A DNA stretch of 50,524 nt from an uncultured bacterium (GTDB lineage: Bacteria; Patescibacteriota; Minisyncoccia; Phycocordibacterales; PALSA-1337): contig CAIMKX010000038.1 in the NCBI GenBank assembly GCA_903842025.1, positions 1-50,524 of the forward strand. The letters run 5' to 3'. Positions 1 to 10,159 of this stretch are shown one piece after another; positions within the stretch are counted from its first letter, which is position 1; each line of letters opens with the position of its first letter. The position numbers were made by a program, and so were the translations under genes. The notes under the pieces were generated by a model. That model searched no databases, was not told the origin of the DNA, and was given only the letters and a program-made list of their open reading frames with translations.

Positions 1-97
1 GCAATATCTCGAAGCGAATACCCTTTACCTCTTAAGATCGCAATCTCATTCCGTTCGCTTTTAGAAAGATGCGAAAACTTTTTCGGAGTTTTTTCAT
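1..97 (-). pseudogene. N-terminal fragment of a probable IS30-like transposase/HTH protein running off the window edge
   Basis: Minus-strand translation gives ...KTPKKFSHLSKSERNEIAILRGKGYSLRDI, resembling the IS30 N-terminal HTH. The ATG at 97..95 is out of frame with it across an A6 run. Confidence 0.35.
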
Positions 98-239
98 CGC
101 CTAATCATATCAAAGTGTTCGGATTCAAAAGAGAATGTTGGGGTGCATTTGAAAAGACGCGGACCAAAAAAGTTCGGAGAATCTTTTTGAAGAAAGCACA
201 AATCTGTTCATTGTCAGTATTCAATCCAAATGGAGTCTT

Positions 240-707
240 ATGAAAAGAATAATACTTGGTTTAGTTTTAGCAGTTTTGGCTATGTTTCAATTTGATGTTG
301 CTTGTGGCATCTTTGATAAAAGCTTTATTTTGCGGCAAGGATCGAATTCAATTCAAACAACAATTGCAGTGTTAGCTTTCCTAATTGTGTCGATCAGTAT
401 CTGTCTTATTTTTTTTGCAGAAATGATAAGGGCTGGTCAAAGTATTGCAGCTTCATTTGTTTTGTCTCGCGGCGAGGTTTTCAAGGTGATCGCTGTATCA
501 AAACAAAGCCCGTTGGATATCAGATTTGGATGTCTCAGTATTTTGGCTGAAATATATTCTGGGAAAGTGTTGTATGTCAGGATCAAATTAACTGAGGAAC
601 AAAAAGAGTCTGCGTCTTTGAATCGTTCTTTTTTGGTAAATGGATATTACTACGTTTATGACAAATTGGGCGAAATTGTTCCATTGTCAATAGGAAAACG
701 CGAATAA
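240..707 (+). CDS. hypothetical membrane protein
   Basis: 155-aa ORF with two hydrophobic N-terminal segments. Confidence 0.5.
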   Translation: MKRIILGLVLAVLAMFQFDVACGIFDKSFILRQGSNSIQTTIAVLAFLIVSISICLIFFAEMIRAGQSIAASFVLSRGEVFKVIAVSKQSPLDIRFGCLSILAEIYSGKVLYVRIKLTEEQKESASLNRSFLVNGYYYVYDKLGEIVPLSIGKRE

Positions 708-896
708 TTATCAATTTGGATTGGTATTACCTTCTTTGCCCCCTTAGCTGTTAAAGCTTTGGGGGTATTATTTATATTTACTTTTTTCATTCCCGCACAA
801 AAAATGTTCCTTGAATAGATTGCAAATATTTTTAAAGTGGTAAAATCGAATGGACCTGCCACCCTGTCTGTTTATTAGTTTTAATATATTACTGCG

Positions 897-1736
897 ATGA
901 ATATAGAAATTCACGACTCTTTAGAATTGGGTGCCCCAAACAAAAGATTTGAAGAAATAAAAGAAATTGACGAAAATGGCATTGAGTATTGGAGGGCTAG
1001 AAAATTGATGCAAATTTTGGAATATTCGACTTGGCGTCGCTTTGAAGATGTCATTAAAAAAGCAAAAAATGCTTGCGTTCGAAGCGGACAGTTTCCGTGG
1101 GACCATTTTGTCGATATCGGCAAAATGACGGAAATTGGCTCTGGAGTGGTTAGAAAACTTGACGATTTCAAATTAGATAGGTATGCCTGTTACCTCATAG
1201 CCCAAAATGGCGATCCGACAAAACAGGCGATTGCCATGGCACAGACTTACTTCGCGGTTCAAACACGGAGACAAGAAATGTCATCTTCAGTCTCGGATAT
1301 TGAGAAGAGAGTATCCGTTCGTGCAGAAGTCGCAGATAAGAACAAAAAACTTTTTAGCACGGCAAAAACCGCTGGCGTCTCAAATTTTGGTTTGTTTAAT
1401 GATGCAGGATATAGAGGATTATATGGAATAACCCTACGTGATATTGAGAATCTAAAAAACATTCCGAAAGGCCAGTTATTAAACTACGCCGGTTCGGAAG
1501 AATTGGGAGCAAATCTTTTCAGAATTACTCAAACGGAAGCCAAAATCAAACGGGAAAAAATACGTGGCGATCTTGATTCAAGAAGGACTCACTTTGATGT
1601 CGGAAATAAAGTTCGCAAAACTATCAAAGAGCTCGGTGGGGAGATGCCAGAAAACCTAAAACCAGAAAAACATATCCGGTTACTTAAAAAGGACTTGAAA
1701 TTAACAAAAGCGGGTACTTCTAAGAAACTTGGATAA
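897..1736 (+). CDS. dinD: DNA damage-inducible protein D-like (DinD)
   Basis: NGIEYWRARKLMQILEYSTWRRFEDVIKKAKNAC...YFAVQTRRQE is typical of the DinD/BRO-N-like family. Confidence 0.8.
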   Translation: MNIEIHDSLELGAPNKRFEEIKEIDENGIEYWRARKLMQILEYSTWRRFEDVIKKAKNACVRSGQFPWDHFVDIGKMTEIGSGVVRKLDDFKLDRYACYLIAQNGDPTKQAIAMAQTYFAVQTRRQEMSSSVSDIEKRVSVRAEVADKNKKLFSTAKTAGVSNFGLFNDAGYRGLYGITLRDIENLKNIPKGQLLNYAGSEELGANLFRITQTEAKIKREKIRGDLDSRRTHFDVGNKVRKTIKELGGEMPENLKPEKHIRLLKKDLKLTKAGTSKKLG

Positions 1737-2921
1737 TTACTCCACTTTCTTCTCTTCAACCTTTTCTTCCTTCACTTCTCCATCTTCATCAGCCTCATCC
1801 TCTTCACTACCTCCAGCTGATTTGATATCGATCTTCCAACAGGTAAGTTTGGCAGCAAGTCTAACGTTTTGACCGCCTTTGCCGATAGCAAGAGATTGTT
1901 CATCTTCGGTGACTGTGACAATAGCGCGATGTTCTTTCTCGTCCAATTCTAGGGAAACAACTTCGGCAGGTGAGAGGGCCTCCTCGATAAATAGAGCCGG
2001 GTCCTCATTCCACTCAACGATGTCGATCTTTTCACCGGAAAGCTCGCTGGTAACAGTCGAAACGCGGACACCGCGCTGGCCGACCATAGAACCGATCGGG
2101 TCGATATGAGAATCGTGGGAAATAACGGCGACTTTTGAGCGTGAACCAGCTTCGCGGGCGATGTTCTTGATCTCGACGGTGCCGGCGGCAATCTCAGGAG
2201 TTTCGGTCTCGAAGAGTTTGGCCAGGAATTTGGGATGGGCGCGGGAAAGTTTGAGAACGATGCCTTTTGGTCCCTCCTCAACTGCGTACAAATAGGCACG
2301 AATACGGTCTCCGGTCTTCCAGCGCTCGCTCGGGATCTGCTCTTCGTAAGGGATAATACCGACGGCTCGGCCCATATCGATATAAACAATGCCGCGCTCA
2401 ACTCTTTCAACCGTTCCGGCGACGATCTCGCCTTCCTTCTGGCCGAATTCACCCATAACCGAGACCTTCTCGGCTTCGCGGATCTTCTGAATGATGATCT
2501 GCTTGGCGGTCTGGGCGGCAATGCGGCCGAAATCAGCTTTGGTTTCGAGAGGGAAGATGAGTTCGTCACCGACGATAGCGTCGCGCTTGATCTTGCGGGC
2601 GTCTTCGATGAGCATATGCTGTTCCGGATTGAAACGGATCTTGATATCTTCAACTGCGGTATCCTTGAGGTTTTCCGCAGGTTCCTCGTCACCTTCCATG
2701 ATAACTTGATTCCTGTCGACGACAATCTTGACCTGCCAAAATTCGACGCTTCCGGTATTCTGGTCGAATGAAGCGCGAACAATCTGGCCTTTCTTGCCGT
2801 ATTCCTTCTTGTAAGCGGTGGCCAAGGACATGGCGATGGCTTCCAGGGTCTTTTCCCTGGGAATACCGCGTTCCTCTTCGAGTTGCTGGACTACTGAATT
2901 GATGACTTTGAGATCAAACAT
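1737..2921 (-). CDS. nusA: transcription termination/antitermination factor NusA
   Basis: N-terminal domain, S1 (GTVERVERGIVYIDMGRAVGIIP) and KH domains (IDPIGSMVGQRGVRV, AIGKGGQNVRLAAKLTCWKIDI); start set at MFDLKVIN. Confidence 0.93.
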   Translation of the reverse strand: MFDLKVINSVVQQLEEERGIPREKTLEAIAMSLATAYKKEYGKKGQIVRASFDQNTGSVEFWQVKIVVDRNQVIMEGDEEPAENLKDTAVEDIKIRFNPEQHMLIEDARKIKRDAIVGDELIFPLETKADFGRIAAQTAKQIIIQKIREAEKVSVMGEFGQKEGEIVAGTVERVERGIVYIDMGRAVGIIPYEEQIPSERWKTGDRIRAYLYAVEEGPKGIVLKLSRAHPKFLAKLFETETPEIAAGTVEIKNIAREAGSRSKVAVISHDSHIDPIGSMVGQRGVRVSTVTSELSGEKIDIVEWNEDPALFIEEALSPAEVVSLELDEKEHRAIVTVTEDEQSLAIGKGGQNVRLAAKLTCWKIDIKSAGGSEEDEADEDGEVKEEKVEEKKVE

Positions 2922-3077
2922 ATATTTAGTTGTTATTGATTTGTAATTATTTAACAAACGAGTTCGCCGGTGGGCGAACTGCTAATGGAAATACTGTACC
3001 ATTATTAGTGGAGAAATACAAACCAACTGTTAACAGTCTCGTATCGTCAGTAGTTTTTATCTGTTATAATTTACATA

Positions 3078-4826
3078 ATGTTCGTTGAAGATACCCAGCT
3101 ATACAAATTTATCCTCGACTCCGGACTGGTCTCCAAGGAGGACCTTGAGGCTGCCAAAAATGAGAGTGAAAAGAAAAACAAACGCCTAGGTGACATTCTG
3201 GTAACTTCCGGAAAAATCACTGCTGACAATCTTCGCAGGATGCAAGCTTATGTTCTGGGTATTCCATTCGTGGACCTGAAAGGTAAAAAACTGCCTTTTG
3301 ACACAATTTCTCTTATCCCTGAACCGATCGCCCGCGGCCATAACATCGTCGCTTTCAAGAAGACCGATGTTTCTTTGGAAGTGGCGATGTTGGACGTCAA
3401 TGATCTCTCGGCTATCGATTTCATCAGGAAGAAGGTTAATCTGAAGATCTTGCCGAGACTGACTGACGCTGATTCCATAAAAGAAGTCCTTGTTCAATAT
3501 CAAAAGAGTTTGAAGGCGGAATTTGGCGACATCATCCAAAAGGAAACGGCTTCTTTGAAGATGATCTCTGAAGAAAAAGGCGAGGCGGTTTCTGAAGCGG
3601 ATTTGAAAAAGATTGCCGAAGATTTGCCGGTGGTGCGAATAGTCGACACGCTTATCAAGCACGCTATTCTGCAAAATGCTTCCGATATACACATAGAGCC
3701 GATGGAGGAGCAGGTTTTGGTTCGCTACCGCATTGATGGTCTGTTGCATGACGCGATGGTACTTCCGAAGCAGGCTGGACCTTCGGTTTCCGCCCGCATC
3801 AAAGTCTTGTCCAATCTGAAACTGGATGAAAAACGCTTGCCTCAGGATGGCCGTTTCAAAGTGGACATGAGTGACGAAAAAGTCTCTTTCCGTGTGTCCG
3901 TCCTGCCAACCTACTATGGTGAAAAGATCGTCATGCGTCTCCTCCGGGAAAGTATTTCCGGATTTACTCTCGAATTTCTCAATTTCCACGGCGAAGGACT
4001 GGAAAGGATCCACAAGACTCTGAATAAAACAACGGGAATGATACTCATGACCGGGCCGACCGGTTCCGGTAAAACCACGACCCTCTATACGATGCTCGAC
4101 ATTCTGAATACGCCGGATGTTAACATTTCGACCATTGAAGATCCGATCGAATATCAAATGGCCAGGATCAACCAGACGCAGGTTCGTCCCGAGATTGGTT
4201 TCTCATTCGCGCAGGGTATTAGAACGCTCGTTCGCCAGGACCCGGACGTGATCATGGTCGGTGAAATTCGCGACAACGAAACTGCGGCTTTGGCGGTGAA
4301 TGCCGCACTCACAGGCCACTTGGTTCTCTCGACTTTACACACCAATTCGGCGGCCGGCGCGGTGCCAAGGCTTTTGGATATGAAAGTCGAGCCTTTCCTG
4401 CTTGTTTCAACGCTGGATATCGTGATCGGACAGCGTCTGGTCCGCCGGCTGACTGATTCCAAGCAGGAATACAAATTGACCAAGGATGAATTTTCCCAAT
4501 TGGGAAAGATCGTCGACCTGGACCGAGTTTTGGAGGCTTTGAAAGCCGGCAAAATAGTCAAACCGACGGAGACTTGGGACAAGATCACTTTTTGGAAGCC
4601 AATGGCCAATGGCGAAGGGGATGGATTCAAGAGCCGCGTCGGCATACACGAGGTCTTGCAGATGTCGTCATCGATCAAGGATCTCATCATGAAAGGCGCG
4701 ACTTCGGATCAGATTGAGGCTCAAGCCAAGAAAGAAGGAATGCTTACCATGATCGAAGACGGAATATTCAAGTGTGTCCAAGGTTTGACGACGATCGAGG
4801 AGGTTTTGAGGGTGATCACTGAGTAA
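3078..4826 (+). CDS. pilB: type IV pilus assembly ATPase (PilB/GspE family)
   Basis: Walker A MTGPTGSGKTTTLY, Asp box, LSTLHTNSAAGAVPRLLDM; N-terminal MshEN-like domain. Confidence 0.92.
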   Translation: MFVEDTQLYKFILDSGLVSKEDLEAAKNESEKKNKRLGDILVTSGKITADNLRRMQAYVLGIPFVDLKGKKLPFDTISLIPEPIARGHNIVAFKKTDVSLEVAMLDVNDLSAIDFIRKKVNLKILPRLTDADSIKEVLVQYQKSLKAEFGDIIQKETASLKMISEEKGEAVSEADLKKIAEDLPVVRIVDTLIKHAILQNASDIHIEPMEEQVLVRYRIDGLLHDAMVLPKQAGPSVSARIKVLSNLKLDEKRLPQDGRFKVDMSDEKVSFRVSVLPTYYGEKIVMRLLRESISGFTLEFLNFHGEGLERIHKTLNKTTGMILMTGPTGSGKTTTLYTMLDILNTPDVNISTIEDPIEYQMARINQTQVRPEIGFSFAQGIRTLVRQDPDVIMVGEIRDNETAALAVNAALTGHLVLSTLHTNSAAGAVPRLLDMKVEPFLLVSTLDIVIGQRLVRRLTDSKQEYKLTKDEFSQLGKIVDLDRVLEALKAGKIVKPTETWDKITFWKPMANGEGDGFKSRVGIHEVLQMSSSIKDLIMKGATSDQIEAQAKKEGMLTMIEDGIFKCVQGLTTIEEVLRVITE

Positions 4827-4867
4827 TGGAATATGACAATGCAGATTGTAAAAGTAAATCACGTCAG

Positions 4868-4894
4868 CCGCACCCTCTCGCCGAGAGGGTGCGG
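4868..4894. repeat. GC-rich hairpin between pilB and pilC
   Basis: CCGCACCCTCTCG-C-CGAGAGGGTGCGG, 13-nt perfect inverted repeat. Confidence 0.75.
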
Positions 4895-4916
4895 AGATAT
4901 CATTATGTAAATAACC

Positions 4917-6134
4917 ATGTCCCATTTCATTTTCAAAGCCAAAAAAGCCACCGGTGAAATCTTTTCTGGGGAGAAAGACGCGGCTGACCGCTATGACCTT
5001 TACAAACAGCTCCGCGAGAACGGTGACGAGGTCGTCGAATTCAAGGAAAAAAGGCAATCGGGCAAATTCAATTTCAATATCAATCTTTCCATTTTCAACC
5101 GGGTAAAGACCATAGAGAAGATAAATTTTGCCAGGAATCTCGGTTCGATGCTCGAAGCCGGCTTGAATCTTTCCCGGGCTTTGTCGGTCTTGGAAAGGCA
5201 GACAAAAAGCAAGGTCTTCAAAGTGATCCTGACTAGCCTAATTTCCGATGTCACGAAAGGCGTTACCTTTTCTGAGGCTTTGGCCAAACATACCAAAATC
5301 TTTCCTCCGATTTTCGTCGCTATGGTCCATGCCGGCGAACAGTCGGGAACTCTGGCTGAATCGCTAAAAGTGATCGCTAAACAGATGGACAGCAGTTACA
5401 GCCTGGACCGGAGGATCAAAGGTGCGCTCATGTATCCGGCGGTGATCCTAGTCGCCATGATCCTGATCGGTATCCTCATGTTCATCTTTGTGATCCCGAC
5501 ATTGCTCAAGACTTTCACCGAACTCAACGTCAAATTGCCTTTGACGACCCAGATCGTCCTTAACATCAGCAACACTATCCAAAATCAGGGACTGGTTGTC
5601 TTGGCGATACTCGTCTTGATCGTCGGGGCGATCGTCTGGTACATCCGCCGGCCTTCGGGTAAAAAAATATATCACGCCTTAATTTTGAAGTTGCCGGTAG
5701 TTGGCTCATTGGTCCAGGAGATCAATACGGCAAGGACGGCCAGGACGTTGGCCTCATTGTTGAATTCTGGCGTCGACATCATCGAATCAGTCGACATTAC
5801 GGCGACGGTCGTCCAAAATGTTCATTTTCGGTCAATCCTCGTCAAAGCCTCCGCCGCCATCAAGAAAGGCGATCTGATGTCAAAAATCTTCAATGAGAGC
5901 GGCAAGCTCTACCCCATATTTTTCGCGGAAATGTTGAGCGTCGGCGAGGAAACGGGAAAAACAGGAGAGATGTTGGCCGGTGTAGCCGACTATTACGAGG
6001 AGGATGTGAGCCAAAGAACCAAGGATATGTCCACCGTCATCGAGCCGTTCCTGGTCTTGACGATCGGTGGGGCGGTCGGTTTCTTCGCCATCTCCATGAT
6101 CCAGCCGATCTATTCTCTGGTCGATTCGGTTTAG
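4917..6134 (+). CDS. pilC: type IV pilus inner-membrane platform protein PilC
   Basis: T2SF domain duplications, FARNLGSMLEAGLNLSRALSVLERQ, EEDVSQRTKDMSTVIEPFL. Confidence 0.92.
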   Translation: MSHFIFKAKKATGEIFSGEKDAADRYDLYKQLRENGDEVVEFKEKRQSGKFNFNINLSIFNRVKTIEKINFARNLGSMLEAGLNLSRALSVLERQTKSKVFKVILTSLISDVTKGVTFSEALAKHTKIFPPIFVAMVHAGEQSGTLAESLKVIAKQMDSSYSLDRRIKGALMYPAVILVAMILIGILMFIFVIPTLLKTFTELNVKLPLTTQIVLNISNTIQNQGLVVLAILVLIVGAIVWYIRRPSGKKIYHALILKLPVVGSLVQEINTARTARTLASLLNSGVDIIESVDITATVVQNVHFRSILVKASAAIKKGDLMSKIFNESGKLYPIFFAEMLSVGEETGKTGEMLAGVADYYEEDVSQRTKDMSTVIEPFLVLTIGGAVGFFAISMIQPIYSLVDSV

Positions 6135-6158
6135 GCCAGGATTCGACAGCATAACAAA

Positions 6159-7931
6159 ATGTCCGGCATTACCACAAAACAATGGCGCAAAGGTTTTTCT
6201 TTGATCGAAGTCCTTGTGGGGACGGCGATCTTCTTGATCGTGGCCATAGGCGTCTACGGTTCTCTCACTAGTCTGCTCAAATTGGCGAACGGCGCTCAGG
6301 CCCGGACTTTGGCCGTCCAATTGGCCGACGAACAATTTGAGATCATACGCAATTTGCCGTATTCAAGCGTCGGTTTGACCAACGGTATCCCTGTCGGTGT
6401 ATTGTTGCAGACACAAACCTTGACTAGGGGCGGAGTCACTTTCATTGTCGGCCTGACGGTCAGGAATATCAATCTTTCTTCGACAACGGTTCAGGCCAGC
6501 GACAAACTGGTGGAGGTTGACGTCACTTGTCCCACTTGTCAGAATTTTCAGCCGGTTTCCCTGACGGGGCAGATCTCTCCGGCCAATCTGCAGTCCGCCG
6601 GCAACGGCGGAGCGGTCGTCACCCAAGTCTTCAACGGTAACGGCGACCCTGTCCAAGGGGCGACGGTCAGCATGCAAAGCACGGCCACTTCGACGATCAT
6701 CAACACCGATGTGACCGACAATAGCGGCGTATTGAATGTCATAGGCGTGCCGCCGGGTGTCAATGTTTACAAGGTCACGGTCACCAAAAGCGGCTATTCG
6801 ACCGACGAGACATACGCAATCGGCGGCTCGGGCAACCCCAATCCAACCAATCCCAATCTGACGGTTTTGAATCAACAGGTCACCAGCGCCAGCTTCGCGA
6901 TCGACAAGCTCAGTTCCATACATTTTTCGAGCGTCTCTCCTTTGTGCGTTCCGGCGGGAAATGTGCATTTCTCCATGGTCGGGGCCAAACAGATCGGAGC
7001 CAGTCTTCCGAAATATTCCCAGAATCTCCAGACCAACGGTTCCGGATCGCTGGATTTGAGCTCGATGGAGTGGGATACGTATACGATAACTTCGACTGAC
7101 AGTTCATTTGATTTGGCCGGAATAAATCCCTTTAGCCCGTTTACCTTGAATCCGAACAACGACCAAAGCGTGCAGTTGGTCGTTTTGCCGCATGACGGCA
7201 ACAGTCTGATGGTTACCGTTGAGGATGGCGTCACCAATCTGCCGATCTCGGGAGCGGTCGTCGAATTGTCCAAAAGCGGCTATGACCAAACATATACGAC
7301 CGGCCAGGGGTATATGTCCCAAACCGACTGGACAGGAGGGAGCGGCCAAGTTTCTTTCACTGACGAAACCAAATATTTTGGCGACAACGGTCTGGTTGAT
7401 GTTTCGACTTCGACCGGAAACATCCTTTTGAAAGACATATTCGGTTCATATTCCGCGGCGACCGGGACTTTGGAGTCATCGACCTTCGATACGGGCACTT
7501 CAAGCAATTTTTATACATTTTCTTGGACCCCTCTCAATCAGCCGCCTTTGTCCGGTGCAAGCAGTGTAAAATTCCAATTTGCCGCAAACGCTAGTTCGAC
7601 CGACACGGTCTGGTCATATTTGGGCCCGGACGGGACTCCTAATACCTATTACAGTGTCCCTGGGGCGACACTCTCGAATGTTCACAATGGCAAGGAATAC
7701 GCCCGTTACATGGCCTATATTTCAACCGAGACGGCGACCGTAACTCCCAAAATCGCCAATATTTCCTTTTCCTACACATCCTCCTGCATTCCTCCCGGAC
7801 AAGTTCTTTTCCAGGGACTTTCGACCGGCACTTATACTTTGAATATTTCAAAGTCTGGCTATGCCAATTATTCCGGTTCGATTACGATCGGCAGTGGTTG
7901 GCAACAGAAGACGGTATTGATGGCCCCGTAA
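6159..7931 (+). CDS. large prepilin-like protein with carboxypeptidase-regulatory-like repeats
   Basis: Prepilin motif KGFSLIEVLVGTAIFLIVAIGVYGSL; beta-rich repeats GDPVQGATVSMQS and NLPISGAVVELSKSGY. Confidence 0.8.
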   Translation: MSGITTKQWRKGFSLIEVLVGTAIFLIVAIGVYGSLTSLLKLANGAQARTLAVQLADEQFEIIRNLPYSSVGLTNGIPVGVLLQTQTLTRGGVTFIVGLTVRNINLSSTTVQASDKLVEVDVTCPTCQNFQPVSLTGQISPANLQSAGNGGAVVTQVFNGNGDPVQGATVSMQSTATSTIINTDVTDNSGVLNVIGVPPGVNVYKVTVTKSGYSTDETYAIGGSGNPNPTNPNLTVLNQQVTSASFAIDKLSSIHFSSVSPLCVPAGNVHFSMVGAKQIGASLPKYSQNLQTNGSGSLDLSSMEWDTYTITSTDSSFDLAGINPFSPFTLNPNNDQSVQLVVLPHDGNSLMVTVEDGVTNLPISGAVVELSKSGYDQTYTTGQGYMSQTDWTGGSGQVSFTDETKYFGDNGLVDVSTSTGNILLKDIFGSYSAATGTLESSTFDTGTSSNFYTFSWTPLNQPPLSGASSVKFQFAANASSTDTVWSYLGPDGTPNTYYSVPGATLSNVHNGKEYARYMAYISTETATVTPKIANISFSYTSSCIPPGQVLFQGLSTGTYTLNISKSGYANYSGSITIGSGWQQKTVLMAP

Positions 7932-7944
7932 TTTCTCCAATACT

Positions 7945-8622
7945 ATGAATGTGACTTCCAACTTCCAACTTCCCCTACTACGCTCGTTAAAAACGAGCTT
8001 CGTAGGGCAAGCAAATTCCAAATTCCAACAGGGTATGACCCTGGTTGAGGTCTTAGTGGCTCTGTCCATTTTCGTGATCGTCATGATGGCCGTCGGGGCC
8101 TTCGAAGCCGGCATATTCACCAATCAGAATACGATCTCCGGTTCTTTCCGGACGGCCCAAAATTCCCAGATAATCCTGAAAACTATGCTCACGGAATTGC
8201 GCGAAACCTCACCCGGCGACAATGGGTCTTTTCCTATAGCTTCTGCTGGTAGTACAACCATTTCATTTTTCTCCGATCGGGACAATGACGGATCGGCGGA
8301 AAAGATCACCTATACGCTGATGGGCTCGACTCTCTATAGGGCGGTTATCAAAGCAACGGGATCGCCGGCTGTTTACAATGTAGCCAGTCAAGCGACTACC
8401 ACCTTGCTTTCAAGCGTTACCAACGGAACGGCCATTCCGGTTTTCCAATACTTCGATACGAACTATAATGGGACCAGCTCTCCTTTAACCCAGCCAGTGA
8501 CGCCGACGGCCATCCGTCTGGTCAAGATCAACATCCGTCTGGATCTTGATCCGAACCGCTCGCCTATCCCGATAATATATTCCGTCCAAGTGAATCTGCG
8601 CAACCTCAAATCAAATCTATGA
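7945..8622 (+). CDS. type IV prepilin-like protein
   Basis: QQGMTLVEVLVALSIFVIVMMAVGAFEAG prepilin N-terminus. Confidence 0.8.
   Translation: MNVTSNFQLPLLRSLKTSFVGQANSKFQQGMTLVEVLVALSIFVIVMMAVGAFEAGIFTNQNTISGSFRTAQNSQIILKTMLTELRETSPGDNGSFPIASAGSTTISFFSDRDNDGSAEKITYTLMGSTLYRAVIKATGSPAVYNVASQATTTLLSSVTNGTAIPVFQYFDTNYNGTSSPLTQPVTPTAIRLVKINIRLDLDPNRSPIPIIYSVQVNLRNLKSNL
7972..8013. repeat. palindromic repeat CCCCTACTACGCTCG...CGAGCTTCGTAGGGCAAG
   Basis: Imperfect inverted repeat; a related copy lies in opposite orientation at 34580..34622. Confidence 0.65.
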
Positions 8623-10100
8623 AAATCAACAATGAAAAAGGCGACATCCTGATCTCGGTCATTATCTTCGCGGCAATAGCCGTGACGGTCATAGTCGGCC
8701 TGACCAATTGGGGGGCGGCCATGCTTTCGGGGATCCGCAATGTGGCGGCGCGGGAGCAAGCCCTGCAGATCGCCGAAGCTGGCGTCGATTATTACCAATG
8801 GCATTTGGCCATAGCTCCGACTGACTACAAGGACAGCACGACAACACCGGGTCCGTATATTCACCAATTCTACGACAAGGACGGCAATCTGCTGGGGAAC
8901 TATTCCTTGACCATAATGCCGCCGCCGACCGGATCGACTGTCGTGACCATAAGATCGGTAGGAACATTGGCGACTTCAAGCATTTCAAGGACGGTGGAGG
9001 AAACTTTGGCCATACCGTCATTGGCGAAATACGCCGTTGTCGCCAACGATAATATGCGCTTCGGGGAAGGAACCGAGGTTTTCGGTCCGATTCAGGCCAA
9101 TGGCGGGATCCATTTTGACGGTGTAGCCCACAATCTTATTTCCAGCGCCCAAAATACGTATACAGATCCTGATGATGGGAGCAATCAATGGGGAGTCTAT
9201 ACGACATTGGGCACGGACGATCCGCACCCGAATACTCCCGTCAATAACAGACCGGACGTCTTTATGGCCGGGAGACAGTTTCCTGTGCCGGCTTCAAACT
9301 TTGTCGGTCTGACGGCCGGCCTGACGACTCTGCAGAATCTGGCTCAGCCGGCGGCCGGCGGCAAGGAATGGACATCCTCCGGCGCCAAGGGTTATCACAT
9401 AGTGTTCAAAGTCACGGGCGGAGTGACAAGCTATGACATATACAAAGTAAACGCCCTGCAGGATCCGCCGACGGCGGGCTCGCCGGATTGCGGTGACGAT
9501 GCCACAGCAAGAACTCAAGTAAACGGTCCCCAGTATTATCAGTGGGGCACTTGGAGTATCAAGACGCCGGTTTCTTCAAACCAAACTCTGATCGGCAATT
9601 ATCCGATACCTTCAAACGGCGTGATCTTTGTCGACGATCATGTCTGGGTAGACGGACAGATCAATGATGCACGGGTGACTATTGTAGCCGGTCTTATCGG
9701 CAATACTGATCCGACAAAAAACGCCAATATAACGGTCAACAGCGATCTTCTTTACACGAATTATGACGGATCGGACGTTATCGGGCTCATAGCCCAAGGC
9801 AATGTCAATGTCGGAATGCTGAGCGATGACAATCTGCAGATCGATGGCGCTTTGGTGGCCGAGAAAGGCCGTGTTGGCAGATTCTATTACAATACAAATT
9901 GCACAAATTCCAGCCGCAATTCGTTGACGCTGAACGGAATGATTGCCACTTATGTCCGATACGGTTTCGCTTATACCGATAATACTGGTTATGTTACCCG
10001 TATCATCAACTATGACGCTGATCTTCTCTACGCTCCTCCTCCATCATTTCCTCAAGCAACCACTCAGTATCAAGTTATTTCTTGGAAACAGATCCAATGA
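8619..10100 (+). CDS. PilX-like pilus-associated protein
   Basis: N-terminal TM followed by AAREQALQIAEAGVDYYQWHLA; adjacent to pilin genes with a 4-nt overlap. Confidence 0.65.
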   Translation: MKINNEKGDILISVIIFAAIAVTVIVGLTNWGAAMLSGIRNVAAREQALQIAEAGVDYYQWHLAIAPTDYKDSTTTPGPYIHQFYDKDGNLLGNYSLTIMPPPTGSTVVTIRSVGTLATSSISRTVEETLAIPSLAKYAVVANDNMRFGEGTEVFGPIQANGGIHFDGVAHNLISSAQNTYTDPDDGSNQWGVYTTLGTDDPHPNTPVNNRPDVFMAGRQFPVPASNFVGLTAGLTTLQNLAQPAAGGKEWTSSGAKGYHIVFKVTGGVTSYDIYKVNALQDPPTAGSPDCGDDATARTQVNGPQYYQWGTWSIKTPVSSNQTLIGNYPIPSNGVIFVDDHVWVDGQINDARVTIVAGLIGNTDPTKNANITVNSDLLYTNYDGSDVIGLIAQGNVNVGMLSDDNLQIDGALVAEKGRVGRFYYNTNCTNSSRNSLTLNGMIATYVRYGFAYTDNTGYVTRIINYDADLLYAPPPSFPQATTQYQVISWKQIQ

Positions 10101-10159
10101 GTTGCGTGGTCGGCACTGTCTGTCGCTTTTCTCCGCTCATTTGGTAGAATAATGCCTGT

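Noticed and set aside
1949-2782. 277-aa ORF overlapping nusA on the same strand
   Set aside because: Ser/Arg/Pro-rich frame-shadow of NusA without recognisable motifs.
3186-4157. 323-aa antisense ORF inside pilB
   Set aside because: Low-complexity shadow ORF opposite a well-supported gene; the same applies to other antisense ORFs in nusA, fusA, tuf and ribosomal genes.
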